In this document: one piece after another, positions 34,003-42,859 of the stretch
Numbering within the stretch: position 1 is the first letter of the stretch
Layout: the number at the start of each line of letters is the position of its first letter
DNA from: JAEZKC01 sp046546375
Lineage (GTDB): Bacteria > Fibrobacterota > Chitinivibrionia > Chitinivibrionales > Chitinispirillaceae
DNA: 64,000 nucleotides
Assembly (NCBI GenBank): GCA_046546375.1
Contig: JBKGXV010000004.1
Coordinates: 1-64,000, forward strand
Direction: 5' to 3'
Made by a program: the position numbers and the translations under genes
The notes under the pieces: generated by a model
The model's input: only the letters and a program-made list of their open reading frames with translations
Databases searched by the model: none
What the model was told of the DNA's origin: nothing

Positions 34003-35123
34003 AGAGCAACCTCCTTGCGGCTTTCAGAAAAACAACCAAGCACCTTCTCCACTATTTCTGCTCTGTGAGAATAAGTGTGCGAACTAAGGATTTTCTCTCT
34101 TGCGGCATTCCCGATACGCTTTGCAGTAGCCCTGTCCAGACTTTTCACAATTTCGGCCACATCCGCGCCGTCTGAAGCAACCAAACATTCACTTCCGGGT
34201 TTGAGAAAACACTCGATTCCCTCCCAGGCATCGGTAATCATGCATGCACCGGCCCCAGCCGCTTCAAAAATGCGGGTGGGAGGAGAAAAACCGTAATCAG
34301 CCATACTCTGCCGGTTGATATTGAGCACAGCTGTGGCCGAGCAGTTAAACGCATTGTGCTCTTCGGTATACACATGACCCAATTTCTGAACATTGGGTAA
34401 CTCAGGTGCATTACTTTTCCAGCCGTTACCGCCAAGGATAAAATTGTGCCCGGGAAGGCTTTCGGCAGGCTTGAAGAAAAACTCCATCACCCTTTGCTCC
34501 CTGTCCGGCATTCTGTTTCCCAGAAAACCCAGAGTGCACTGGAAACGCTGCTGTGAAGGAACCGGATGATGAGTATCGGGATCAAGGGCATTATATACAG
34601 GAACGCATTTACGTGCCCCCGCGGACACATACGCGTCCACAACCGGATCACCGCCTCCATAGGTGAACACCACATCGTACTCCGGAATCAGCCGCAGAAA
34701 AGAATCGGAAGGATCGTTTCTCATTCTATCAAGAGTTGCAGGGGCATCCACGTCCCAGAACACAACCAATGATCCGCTCTTTTTCAAGTCAAGAACAGCC
34801 TCCTCCAGAAGTCCGTCAAAACAGCCGACACCGCTTGCCTTTACAACCACATCATAATCGGCTGCATTCTTCAAAGCTCCCCGAACTCCATCCCCGGTGG
34901 CAGGATATACCACACTTTTTGCATAAGAAGGATCCTCGATGTCCCTGTGCTTCTGACGATCATATGCATCCGGCTCGAAAAATGTTACCGAATGCCCGCG
35001 GCCATGCAACGCCTTTATCAGACCTCTGTAATATGTAGCAGCCCCGTTCCAGTATGCCGAAACAAGACTAGAGCCGAAAAAAGCAATCCTGAACTTCCCT
35101 GTCACATTCTCCTCCTGTTCCAT
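33999..35123 (-). CDS. CgeB-family glycosyltransferase 3
   Basis: A 374-aa CgeB-type enzyme: FRIAFFGSSLVSAYWNGAATYYRGLIKALHGRGHSVTFFEPDAYDRQ, FWDVDAPATLDRM, FTYGGGDPVVDAYVSAGARKCVPVYNALDPDTHHPV, FSPPTRIFEAAGAGACMITDAWEGIECFLKPGSECLVASDGADVAEIV and SSHTYSHRAEIVE. The donor-site block is slightly divergent (AGAGACMITD rather than AACGVPIISD). The start is ATG 35123; GTG 35129 is two codons earlier. The next gene upstream ends 18 nt away. Confidence 0.87.
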   Translation of the reverse strand: MEQEENVTGKFRIAFFGSSLVSAYWNGAATYYRGLIKALHGRGHSVTFFEPDAYDRQKHRDIEDPSYAKSVVYPATGDGVRGALKNAADYDVVVKASGVGCFDGLLEEAVLDLKKSGSLVVFWDVDAPATLDRMRNDPSDSFLRLIPEYDVVFTYGGGDPVVDAYVSAGARKCVPVYNALDPDTHHPVPSQQRFQCTLGFLGNRMPDREQRVMEFFFKPAESLPGHNFILGGNGWKSNAPELPNVQKLGHVYTEEHNAFNCSATAVLNINRQSMADYGFSPPTRIFEAAGAGACMITDAWEGIECFLKPGSECLVASDGADVAEIVKSLDRATAKRIGNAAREKILSSHTYSHRAEIVEKVLGCFSESRKEVAL

Positions 35124-35141
35124 CTGCACTATGTCCTTTTT

Positions 35142-36278
35142 CTAATCATCGTGAAGCCGTTCAAGCAGCTGACCCCGTGAGGAAGACATAATCCCCAACT
35201 CTCTGCAGATTTCAAACAACTCCTTCACTCTGTGAGCACACGTGTGCCGTCTCAACACTGTATCTCTTCCCCTCCGCGCCATCCGCTCCGCAAAGTCTCT
35301 GTCATTAAGAACCATCCGGATCAGATCCGTCATTTCCCTTCCATTTCTGGCCATTAAAAAATCCTCGCCTGTAGAGAATAAACCCTCACTGTCCCGCCAG
35401 GGTGAACAGACCAATGGAATACCGCAGGCAAGCGCCTCAAACGGACGGATAGTCGGAATACCAACCAATTTTTCAACATATGGACGTCTGGGAATGTGAA
35501 CTGTCACCCTGAAACGGGAAAAAAGCAAGGGTACTCTGTAGTTGGGGATCCACCCTCCATACCTGATTCCAGACTTGTGCAGTTCATTCAGCGCACCTTC
35601 CGGATAACGTACACCATGAATTCTACACTTAAGAGTCAAATCCCTGACAGGATCAAACAAATACTCCTTGAGCTCGGCGCTGCGTTCCTCATCACCCCAG
35701 TTACCTATCCACACCACATCTCCGGAATAGGCATGGGAACTGATAGGATGGAAAATTGCGGTATCAGCTGCTTCATGCCACACATAAGCATTCTCAACCC
35801 AGGAATTCTCCATGTAGATTTTCCGCACTACTTCCCCGAAAGCAAGCACACCGTCATAATTGCTCAGATCATATACCGCCATGCTTTCAGGATCTGTTAC
35901 CGAACGATGATGAGTGTCATGGAAGAGAATTCTGCAGCTGTGCTGTGATCTGCGGTATTTTCCCAGTCTGGATACCAGATCATGATCATTCCATTCGTGA
36001 ACGATTATCAGATCAGTCCCCTCCAGCTCTCTTGAGGGATCAAAGGTATCCAGACAATATCGGTTTATCTTCAGATGCGGAAAATATTCCTGAAATGCCC
36101 TTAACGGCCCCTCACCATAATACTTCTGCAGATTCTCAAGACTCCAGGCATCAAAAGGTTCAAACAGCTTTACCTCCATACCTCTTGACAGAAGTTCGCG
36201 TGCCACCCCCCGGAGAAAGTGAGCATTTCCATGATTCCAATCCGAGATGAAAGAGTGTGCAAAGATTGCTATGCGCAT
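35142..36278 (-). CDS. CgeB-family glycosyltransferase 4
   Basis: A 378-aa CgeB-type enzyme: IAIFAHSFISDWNHGNAHFLRGVARELLSRGMEVKLFEPFDAW, DLIIVHEWNDHDLVSRLG, VLAFGEVVRKIYMENSW, VVWIGNWGDEERSAELKEYLFDPVRDL, FRVTVHIPRRPYVEKLVGIPTIRPFEALACGIPLVCSPWRDSEGLFSTGEDFLMA and RRHTCAHRVKELFEI. It is the most divergent of the four. It overlaps the upstream GT4 gene by 10 nt. Confidence 0.87.
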   Translation of the reverse strand: MRIAIFAHSFISDWNHGNAHFLRGVARELLSRGMEVKLFEPFDAWSLENLQKYYGEGPLRAFQEYFPHLKINRYCLDTFDPSRELEGTDLIIVHEWNDHDLVSRLGKYRRSQHSCRILFHDTHHRSVTDPESMAVYDLSNYDGVLAFGEVVRKIYMENSWVENAYVWHEAADTAIFHPISSHAYSGDVVWIGNWGDEERSAELKEYLFDPVRDLTLKCRIHGVRYPEGALNELHKSGIRYGGWIPNYRVPLLFSRFRVTVHIPRRPYVEKLVGIPTIRPFEALACGIPLVCSPWRDSEGLFSTGEDFLMARNGREMTDLIRMVLNDRDFAERMARRGRDTVLRRHTCAHRVKELFEICRELGIMSSSRGQLLERLHDD

Positions 36279-37387
36279 AATGTCCTTTCCTGCGGTCCTC
36301 TGAGTTCATTTCTGCTGTTGAGCAACTCGGTATAGAGCTGCACATATGCCCGGGCCATCTTTTCAGGAGTAAATTGAAGTGCTCTTCTCTTGGCACGCTC
36401 ACCGTACTCCCGCCTGAGCCAGGGCTGATCTATAAAGGTAAGAACGGTGCTCTGCAGCTGATCAGTATCACCGGGCTCCACAAACATGGCGCAGTCCTCC
36501 CATAACTCCCGCAAACTCGGAATGTCTCCCAGCACCAAAGCGCATCCGCACAACGCCGCTTCCAGAACCGAAAGCCCGAACGGTTCATATTTGGCAGGCA
36601 AGGCATACACCGAGGTTCTGCTCATCCAGGAAGCAAGTACAGACGGCGCACACTTACCCAACCAGTGTATGGCCCCGCCCTTAACATGGTCCAGACCGTC
36701 TCCGGCAGCATACACCTTCCAGGGCAGCTGCCGAGCAACCGACTCAAGCGCCGTTATGTTCTTGGCCTCATCCCAAAGCCTCCCTGCAGTCAGGACTATG
36801 GGATCCTTTATTCTCGGAACCAGGCGAGTTCCCTCTCTTCCGTTGTGTATTACCTTGCCCCTGAAAGAGATGCCGTACAGACGGGAAAGAGAATCAAGCA
36901 TGAACCTGGTGGGGGCAACAACGTAATCGCACGCAGAAAGCCCCTCACTCACTCTTTTATGATATTCCTCCCAGACAGCCTTCTCGGGCGCCTCTTTTTT
37001 GACAGATTCAAACCAGGAATACACACAGGAGTGAGCCGTTATAATAACCGGTGCATTAAAACTCAGTGCACCATGAGAATAACCGTTGAGATGAACGACA
37101 TCGGGACGAAGACACTGAGCAATCGCCGCAAGCCACTCTCCGGAAAGGTCCACATCCTCCCAGGAATCCTTCATCCATTCGAGTTTGTAGCGGCTCTCAA
37201 ACAACTCCGCATTGCGCAGAGAACATATCTGCCGTTTCTGATCACTGTCGAGATTCTTCCCCATGGTGGCCAGAGCAACCTCAACTCCCAGATCACCCAG
37301 AGCCCTGATGAGCTCTACGGCGTAAGTCCACACCCCTCCCACCGTATCAGCTGTCATGAATACTCTTTTAACGGTCCTCTTTCCCAT
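36269..37387 (-). CDS. GT4-family glycosyltransferase (second)
   Basis: The 372-aa GT-B protein has VFMTADTVGGVWTYAVELIRALGDLGVEVALATMG, VVHLNGYSHGALSFNAPVIITAHSCVYSWFESVK, YVVAPTRFMLDSLSRLYGI, IVLTAGRLWDEAKNITALESVARQL, and the donor site ALPAKYEPFGLSVLEAALCGCALVLGDIPSLRELWEDCAMFV with typical GT4 E-(7)-E spacing. ATG 37387 has GGGAG 9 nt upstream. It lies between the 95-aa gene (27-nt gap) and CgeB 4 (overlap). Confidence 0.92.
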   Translation of the reverse strand: MGKRTVKRVFMTADTVGGVWTYAVELIRALGDLGVEVALATMGKNLDSDQKRQICSLRNAELFESRYKLEWMKDSWEDVDLSGEWLAAIAQCLRPDVVHLNGYSHGALSFNAPVIITAHSCVYSWFESVKKEAPEKAVWEEYHKRVSEGLSACDYVVAPTRFMLDSLSRLYGISFRGKVIHNGREGTRLVPRIKDPIVLTAGRLWDEAKNITALESVARQLPWKVYAAGDGLDHVKGGAIHWLGKCAPSVLASWMSRTSVYALPAKYEPFGLSVLEAALCGCALVLGDIPSLRELWEDCAMFVEPGDTDQLQSTVLTFIDQPWLRREYGERAKRRALQFTPEKMARAYVQLYTELLNSRNELRGPQERTLCA

Positions 37388-37414
37388 CAGAAACAACTCC
37401 CATGAAAACGTGAA

Positions 37415-37702
37415 CTATTCTCCGTTTCTGCTGACGAATTTGAAAAATCTTCCCTGCTCTTTACCCGCCTTGTCCTCATACACAAAAGCAAGATGCGCCT
37501 GGTCAAACAAATGGAAGAATTTATCCCATGTCACAGGATTCACATTATCGGGTTTGTGTTCTGAAGGGAAATATATCCGGAGCAAACCCAACTCCTCAAC
37601 AGCAGCCTTGTCATCCTGCACACTCGCAGGAACTCCTCCATGCTCCTCCACCCACTTTTTTATCACCTTGTGATCGGTTGTTAACCTAGGCTGACTTCGC
37701 AT
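37415..37702 (-). CDS. Small conserved protein in the sugar operon (95 aa)
   Basis: The 95-aa soluble protein begins with RLTTDHKVIKKWVEEHGGVPASV, continues with LGLLRIYFPSE and VTWDKFFHLFDQAHLAFVYEDK, and ends FFKFVSR. Small proteins of this pattern occur in other bacteria, often labelled hypothetical or, misleadingly, '1,4-alpha-glucan branching enzyme'. No catalytic motif is evident. It overlaps the Gfo/Idh/MocA gene by 17 nt. It might be an accessory or DNA/sugar-binding factor; function unknown. Confidence 0.75.
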   Translation of the reverse strand: MRSQPRLTTDHKVIKKWVEEHGGVPASVQDDKAAVEELGLLRIYFPSEHKPDNVNPVTWDKFFHLFDQAHLAFVYEDKAGKEQGRFFKFVSRNGE

Positions 37703-38741
37703 ACTCCCCGCTCCTTTTCATTTGAACCTTACAGGGAATAAATGAATTTTCATATATTCTGTCCAGAAGCTTAGAAACGGCACAGAACTGCTCCGCATCA
37801 TCCTGGAATTTTCCGTCTCCCCGCACAAGCCGCATCGCCCAGTCAACTGCAGCTCTGCCCCCCCAGGGATCGGGCGGAGCACACAACACCTCCCGAGTTG
37901 TTCCCCGAAACCGCTCAAGACGGAAATCGTAGAAAGACCCGTTCACATTTACTAAAGACAAGGTTCCTTCAGTTGCGAAAAGTGTAAACTCTATCTGAGC
38001 ATCCATTCCCGCCGACAGATTCCAGGAACAAGCCATATTCAATGAAATACCGCTTGAGAAATCCATCTGCACCGAACCGTAATCCTCAACCCCCTGGCCG
38101 CTGAAAGGTTTCCCTTTACAAAAAAGTCTGCTTGTGACATTCTCCACGGAAGGAAACCCATTGAGCCAAAATGCCAGATCAATCAGATGTACACCCAGAT
38201 CAATCACACACCCACCACCCGAACGCACAGGATCATAAAACCAGGGCTTGTCCGGTCCGTATGCATTGTGAAACACCGTGTTCACCGCATACACTTCCCC
38301 GATATCCCTCTCATCAATAAGAGTCTTAAGCATCCTGGTAGCGACAAGAAATCTATAGGAGAAATCCACCCCCAGAAGCCTGTCGTTTCTGCGGGCAGTC
38401 TCCACCACCTCACAGCATTCTCTGTAGTTACGGGCCAACGGTTTCTGACAGAAAACCGCACACCCGGAATTCAGAGCCTGAATGCTCTGCTGAGCATGAA
38501 GCGCACTGGGTGTGGCAATAATCACCCCGTCAAAACCCTGCAGATCGATTTGCTCCATATTATCCGCAACCTGAGCATCCGGAATGATCTCAAGCGCTTG
38601 CTTCACACAATTAGTATCAGTATCAACGAAAACCGCCCTGTTTATCATTCCCTCTCTGGCCAGAGCCTCCATTCTGTGACGCCCTATCCAGCCAAGCCCC
38701 ACAAATACCAGATTCAATTTATTCTTTTTTTCTGTACTCAT
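37686..38741 (-). CDS. Gfo/Idh/MocA-family oxidoreductase
   Basis: A 351-aa NAD(P)-dependent sugar/inositol dehydrogenase-like protein. The Rossmann domain (FVGLGWIGRHRMEALAREGM), ATPSALHAQQSIQALNSGCAVFCQKPLARN (EKP-type Lys), DFSYRF, and the C-terminal domain with GGGCVIDLGVHLIDLAFWLNG carrying the catalytic HxxD region are all visible. It probably oxidises or reduces a sugar hydroxyl or ketone. It overlaps the dehydrogenase gene by 4 nt. Confidence 0.92.
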   Translation of the reverse strand: MSTEKKNKLNLVFVGLGWIGRHRMEALAREGMINRAVFVDTDTNCVKQALEIIPDAQVADNMEQIDLQGFDGVIIATPSALHAQQSIQALNSGCAVFCQKPLARNYRECCEVVETARRNDRLLGVDFSYRFLVATRMLKTLIDERDIGEVYAVNTVFHNAYGPDKPWFYDPVRSGGGCVIDLGVHLIDLAFWLNGFPSVENVTSRLFCKGKPFSGQGVEDYGSVQMDFSSGISLNMACSWNLSAGMDAQIEFTLFATEGTLSLVNVNGSFYDFRLERFRGTTREVLCAPPDPWGGRAAVDWAMRLVRGDGKFQDDAEQFCAVSKLLDRIYENSFIPCKVQMKRSGEYAKSA

Positions 38742-39748
38742 ACAGTCACTAACGCTTTCATGAACCCTTCCGGACGTTCTCTGAGAGTACTAAAGGCCTC
38801 ATTCAGGGCCGAGAGAGGGAATGTATGAGTATACAGAGAAGAGGGATTCAGCTGCCCAGTGCTTACCAGATCCACCGCTCTGCGCATTCCTTTCATATAA
38901 ACCGCTTCATCACGCTCATGGGCATTTATCACATCCAGCCCCTTCCAGTTCCACTGCTGCATATTCACATTGCGGGGGTTATCCTGATGATAGCCGGCTA
39001 TGACCAGGGTTGCTCTTGTGGATGTCAGATCAGTTGCCAAATCCAGAGGCTTTTGATAACCGGAAGCCTCAAACACCTTGGAACATCCTTCACTACCGGT
39101 AATGCCCCTTACCTGTTCCACAGCTTTCTGATGATCATATATACGAACCGTATGCTCCGCTCCGAACTCCCTGGCCATATCAAGAGAGAAGCTGCGACGG
39201 GAAAGAGCAATCACACGAGCACCGGCCAGAGTACACAACTTCACCAGAAGAACACCCATGAATCCGGTGCCCACGACAGCAACCCGCTCACCGCTTGCCA
39301 CCGGACACCTCTGAACTACATTGACCGCGCATCCCAGAGGCTCCCCGGGAAACGGTTTTCCATCCAGCTGTGATGGAAGCTTCACAGTCTGATGCACTCC
39401 CACCGTTTCATACTCGGCAAACGCGTTACTGGAAAGAAATGCCACTCTGTCCCCGGAAGAAAGCCCTTTCACCCCTTCTCCGACAGTCTGCACCACACCC
39501 CATCCTTCATGTCCGGGAGCACCGGGCTGCAATGGATAGGAAAACCATGGACGCCCCTCGAAAACCGGCAGATTGGATGCGCAGACTCCACACCCCTCCA
39601 ACCTGACAGTCACCTCACCGAACGAGGGCTTGGAAAGCGAGGCACTGCCGGGAACATAATTCCCGGGAGACTCACACACCATGGCATTGATTTCTGTTCG
39701 GCACTCCTGCGATCCGGAAACACCGGTTTCAGTATCTGTAGCTTTCAT
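38738..39748 (-). CDS. Zinc-dependent medium-chain dehydrogenase
   Basis: A 336-aa MDR-superfamily protein. Catalytic zinc ligands are seen in CGVCASNLPVF (Cys) and GAPGHEGWG (His-Glu); the four-Cys structural zinc lobe is missing. The Rossmann nucleotide site is GERVAVVGTGFMGVLLVKLC, and LDVINAHERDEAVYMKGMRRAVDLV lies near the end. With the Gfo/Idh/MocA partner it could carry out two redox steps on a sugar or cyclitol. It overlaps both neighbours by 4 nt. Confidence 0.9.
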   Translation of the reverse strand: MKATDTETGVSGSQECRTEINAMVCESPGNYVPGSASLSKPSFGEVTVRLEGCGVCASNLPVFEGRPWFSYPLQPGAPGHEGWGVVQTVGEGVKGLSSGDRVAFLSSNAFAEYETVGVHQTVKLPSQLDGKPFPGEPLGCAVNVVQRCPVASGERVAVVGTGFMGVLLVKLCTLAGARVIALSRRSFSLDMAREFGAEHTVRIYDHQKAVEQVRGITGSEGCSKVFEASGYQKPLDLATDLTSTRATLVIAGYHQDNPRNVNMQQWNWKGLDVINAHERDEAVYMKGMRRAVDLVSTGQLNPSSLYTHTFPLSALNEAFSTLRERPEGFMKALVTV

Positions 39749-40812
39749 CGAACTTTTTCCCTTTCCATCTGTAGCTGAAGATTATTCTGAGTGTTCTGGG
39801 ATAACCATTTATAAAGAATCCCGATTCCCTTCAAAGTGCCTGTCAGGGGACGCCAGCCGGTCAAGGAGGTGAATTTGGAGCTGTCAGAGACGTAGTATTT
39901 CTGATCTCCCGAACGCCAGGGAGCGTATTTCACCTCCAGAGGTGTCCCGCTGAGCTTTTCAATAGTGAAAAGCAGCTCCTTGAGACTCATGGTGTTCTCC
40001 ACCCCTCCACCAATGTTGAATGCCTGCCCCCTTGTCTTTTCTATCTGCGAAACGGCCGATGAAAACGCCTCCATGAGATCGTCCACAAAGAGAATGTCCC
40101 TGACCTGAAGTCCATCGCCGTAGAGTGTGACGTTTTTACCCCTGAGAGCGCTTATGAGAAAATGCGCAACCCACCCCTGGTCCTCGGTACCGAACTGATG
40201 CGGACCGTAAATACAACTCATTCTGAATACCACCGAAGGAATACCGAAGGTACGTGAGAAATCAATAACGTACTGATCCGCTCCCCCTTTGGAACAGCCG
40301 TAAGGACTGTGAAAGTCAAGAGTGCGGCTCTCGTCGATTCCCTTTGAAGAGGCCTCGTAGCGGGTCACCCCGGGCCTGAGCGGAATATCTCCCAACTGGC
40401 CGTACACCTTGTTGGTGGATGTATATACCAGTATTGTCTGCCTGGGGGTACTGCGAAGGATTTCCAGCAGATTAAGCGTCCCCTGAAGATTCACGGAAAA
40501 ATCCTCCTCGGGATCAGCAAGACTGGTGGTTACAGCGACCTGTGCGGCGAAATGAAACACCACAGCCGCTTCGCGGACACAGCTTTTCAAAGCCTCCCTG
40601 TCGCGCACATCGGCAATCTTCACCCTGAGCTTCTCCCCGTGGGTCTCAAGCAGCCACTGAAGATTTCTCTTTGAGCCCGGACGGGAAAGATTATCGTAGA
40701 GAATTACTTCATGACCCTCGCTAAGCAGTCTGTGACACATGTTGGTACCGATGAAACCCGCACCGCCGGTCACCACCACGGGCCCCTCCAGTGAATTCAT
40801 CCACTTTTTCAT
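39745..40812 (-). CDS. NAD-dependent nucleotide-sugar epimerase/dehydratase (TyvE-like)
   Basis: A 355-aa extended SDR. It has VVVTGGAGFIGTNMCHRLLSEGHEVILYDNLSRPG, HFAAQVAVTTSLADPEEDF, YTSTNKVYGQLGD, the YxxxK site SPYGCSKGGADQYV, and SCIYGPHQFGTEDQGWVAHFL. The 'STNKVYG' and 'RPGSKRNLQWLL' features resemble CDP-paratose 2-epimerase-type enzymes. It overlaps the upstream epimerase gene by 4 nt. Confidence 0.9.
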   Translation of the reverse strand: MKKWMNSLEGPVVVTGGAGFIGTNMCHRLLSEGHEVILYDNLSRPGSKRNLQWLLETHGEKLRVKIADVRDREALKSCVREAAVVFHFAAQVAVTTSLADPEEDFSVNLQGTLNLLEILRSTPRQTILVYTSTNKVYGQLGDIPLRPGVTRYEASSKGIDESRTLDFHSPYGCSKGGADQYVIDFSRTFGIPSVVFRMSCIYGPHQFGTEDQGWVAHFLISALRGKNVTLYGDGLQVRDILFVDDLMEAFSSAVSQIEKTRGQAFNIGGGVENTMSLKELLFTIEKLSGTPLEVKYAPWRSGDQKYYVSDSSKFTSLTGWRPLTGTLKGIGILYKWLSQNTQNNLQLQMEREKVR

Positions 40813-41924
40813 ACAGCTAGCCCCCGTTGCTTCAGTTCAGCATTGGCTTTGTCCAGATGATCATAGGCGATCTGCCCCTTTAGCCACCCGGTCAGCTCGG
40901 AAAGTCCCTGAGCCAGATCGATTCGCGGCTCGTAGCCCAGAACTTCTCTTGCCCTGGTGATATCGGAAAAACAGTGACGGATATCCCCCACCCGATACTT
41001 TCCGCTTACCACAGGAGAGATATCCTCCTTCCCTAATGCCCGGGCTACCTGTGAAGCGATATCGTTTACAGTGTAGCTTGTACCGCTTCCTATATTGAAA
41101 ACACTGTCGGCAGCCGATGACTCCAGAACCAGACGACATCCCCGGACCACATCTTTGACACTTACAAAATCCCTGCGCTGATTGCCATCCTCGAAGATAT
41201 GAGGGCTTTTATTGTTGAGCAGTCGGGAAGCAAAAATTGCCAGAACACCCGTGTAGGGATTTGACAGCGCCTGACGGGACCCGTAGACATTGAAGAATCT
41301 CAGAGCCACCGTGGGAATCCGGTATGCCCGGCCCAGCATGAGAGACATTCTTTCCTGGTCGTATTTGGAAAGAGCGTATACGGAAGCCAGAAACGGTTGT
41401 TTGCTCTCGGGAGTGGGGATGGGTCTGAGATCAGCACCCTGGTCATCGGCCAATTCCCAGATGCCGTTTTTAAGCTGCTGCAGACTCCTCTCTGCACGAT
41501 TCACCCTGCTACCCGCCTTATCCAGATACAAACCCTCCCCGTAGATACTCATACTGGAGGCCACAATCAGTTTCCTGATCCCTTTTTCGATCAGCTGCTC
41601 CATCAGGACGGCGGTACCGAGATTGTTTACCCGGGTATACTTTTGCACCTGATACATGCTCTGGCCCACTCCCACCGCGGCGGCGAAATGGAACACCGCA
41701 TCAACCCCCTCCAGGGCCTCCTTCACATGCTCCGGATTGCACACATCCCCTCTGATAAACTCCACCTTCGAATCGAGATACTCGGGAACTCTCCGCTCCT
41801 CGCCATGCACCTGGGGATTAAGATTGTCAAGAACCTTCACCCCGTATCCGTGCTCAAGCAGTTCATCAGCCAGATGAGAACCGATAAACCCCGCTCCACC
41901 AGTAACCAGAATTTTTCTACCCAT
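40809..41924 (-). CDS. NAD-dependent nucleotide-sugar epimerase, first gene of the operon
   Basis: A 371-aa extended SDR: ILVTGGAGFIGSHLADELLEHGYGVKVLDNLNPQVHG, FHFAAAVGVGQSMYQVQKYTRVNNLGT, SSMSIYGEGLY, the YxxxK site VYALSKYDQERMSLMLG, and FFNVYGSRQALSNPYTGVLAIFASRLLN. The pattern is close to dTDP-L-rhamnose 4-epimerase and related enzymes; exact specificity cannot be read. It is the 5' gene of the 18-gene run. No convincing promoter pair was found in the 267 bp upstream. Confidence 0.9.
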   Translation of the reverse strand: MGRKILVTGGAGFIGSHLADELLEHGYGVKVLDNLNPQVHGEERRVPEYLDSKVEFIRGDVCNPEHVKEALEGVDAVFHFAAAVGVGQSMYQVQKYTRVNNLGTAVLMEQLIEKGIRKLIVASSMSIYGEGLYLDKAGSRVNRAERSLQQLKNGIWELADDQGADLRPIPTPESKQPFLASVYALSKYDQERMSLMLGRAYRIPTVALRFFNVYGSRQALSNPYTGVLAIFASRLLNNKSPHIFEDGNQRRDFVSVKDVVRGCRLVLESSAADSVFNIGSGTSYTVNDIASQVARALGKEDISPVVSGKYRVGDIRHCFSDITRAREVLGYEPRIDLAQGLSELTGWLKGQIAYDHLDKANAELKQRGLAV

Positions 41925-42191
41925 ATTCAGCTCACAATCTTTTTTCGTGTATGGCGAAAACCCTCAAAGCAAATCGCTTTACATCCAGCTCTGGATAAGC
42001 GTATCAACAGAATCCATCAATTCTTATGCCACTTTCTTTTCGTATGCACAAAAGGACGGAAAACCTCATTCAGGAGTGCAATACAGAAGATTACAAGGTA
42101 AGTAGAAGCTCTTTTCGCAGTAAAGCAGAATGGAAATAAAACAGGGTGATGCGCAAGGATTCATTCCCAAAATGGGAAAATGCCGGCAGCT

Positions 42192-42656
42192 TCAGGACTC
42201 CCTGAAAATTTCCCTCCCCCGGTCCTCCGTACCCGAAACAGCCCCGATCCGCTCCTCCAGCATCTCGAGGCGAGATTGGGATACGAATTCCAGCGCATCA
42301 AGAAAAAGCTCGTTTTGCTCACATTCAAAGTGATACTCTGCAAGCTCTCTGAAAACCCGAAACTTGGGAACCCAGTGCAGGTTGTTTCTGGGCAGCTGCA
42401 TCAGCTCCCCGAGCAGCAGGTCCAGCAGATTATGCTGCTCCTGAGCTTTGAGAACACTGTCTCTGCACTCCCGATCATCCCTCAAAACAGCAAAAAGAAC
42501 CTGTTGCTCAGTTCTCAAGTGCTGAAGAAAAGGAACATAGAGCCGCTCGAAAAGCCGCTCCCTGACCCTGAGACCACTGGGAGCGTATTCTTCTATCTGC
42601 TGCATTACATCCCTGAAGCGGGAATGTTCACTGTAAAGAAACCTGAAATGATCCAT
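42192..42656 (-). CDS. Hemerythrin-like (HHE) metal-binding protein
   Basis: A 154-aa four-helix protein with His/Glu ligands at helix positions expected for hemerythrin HHE domains: YSEHSRFRD, FLQHLRTEQQVLFAVL, AQEQHNLLD and EYHFECEQNELF. Such domains bind a di-iron centre and sense O2, NO or redox state. Start ATG 42656 has GGGAG 8 nt upstream; the in-frame extension to 42719 is dropped. It lies 267 nt upstream of the sugar operon on the same strand. Confidence 0.75.
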   Translation of the reverse strand: MDHFRFLYSEHSRFRDVMQQIEEYAPSGLRVRERLFERLYVPFLQHLRTEQQVLFAVLRDDRECRDSVLKAQEQHNLLDLLLGELMQLPRNNLHWVPKFRVFRELAEYHFECEQNELFLDALEFVSQSRLEMLEERIGAVSGTEDRGREIFRES

Positions 42657-42859
42657 CGTGAAATCTCCCTTCTCCATAAAAACGGTGTCAGAAAAAGCAA
42701 GCAATATGCCAGCATGCAAAACACCTCAGAAGCGTTTTTTTAGTAGACCTCGATAGTATTATGCAGTCATAATAGGAAAGCTGAGAACCGGGAACGGGAA
42801 CAGGGCATATCTGTTGCTTTTGAGAAAAAGATGAACAGTGAGCCCAAAGGAGATTCTTC

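Noticed and set aside
36665..37405. 246-codon ORF antisense to the second GT4 gene
   Set aside because: Shadow of a glycosyltransferase with clear motifs on the minus strand.
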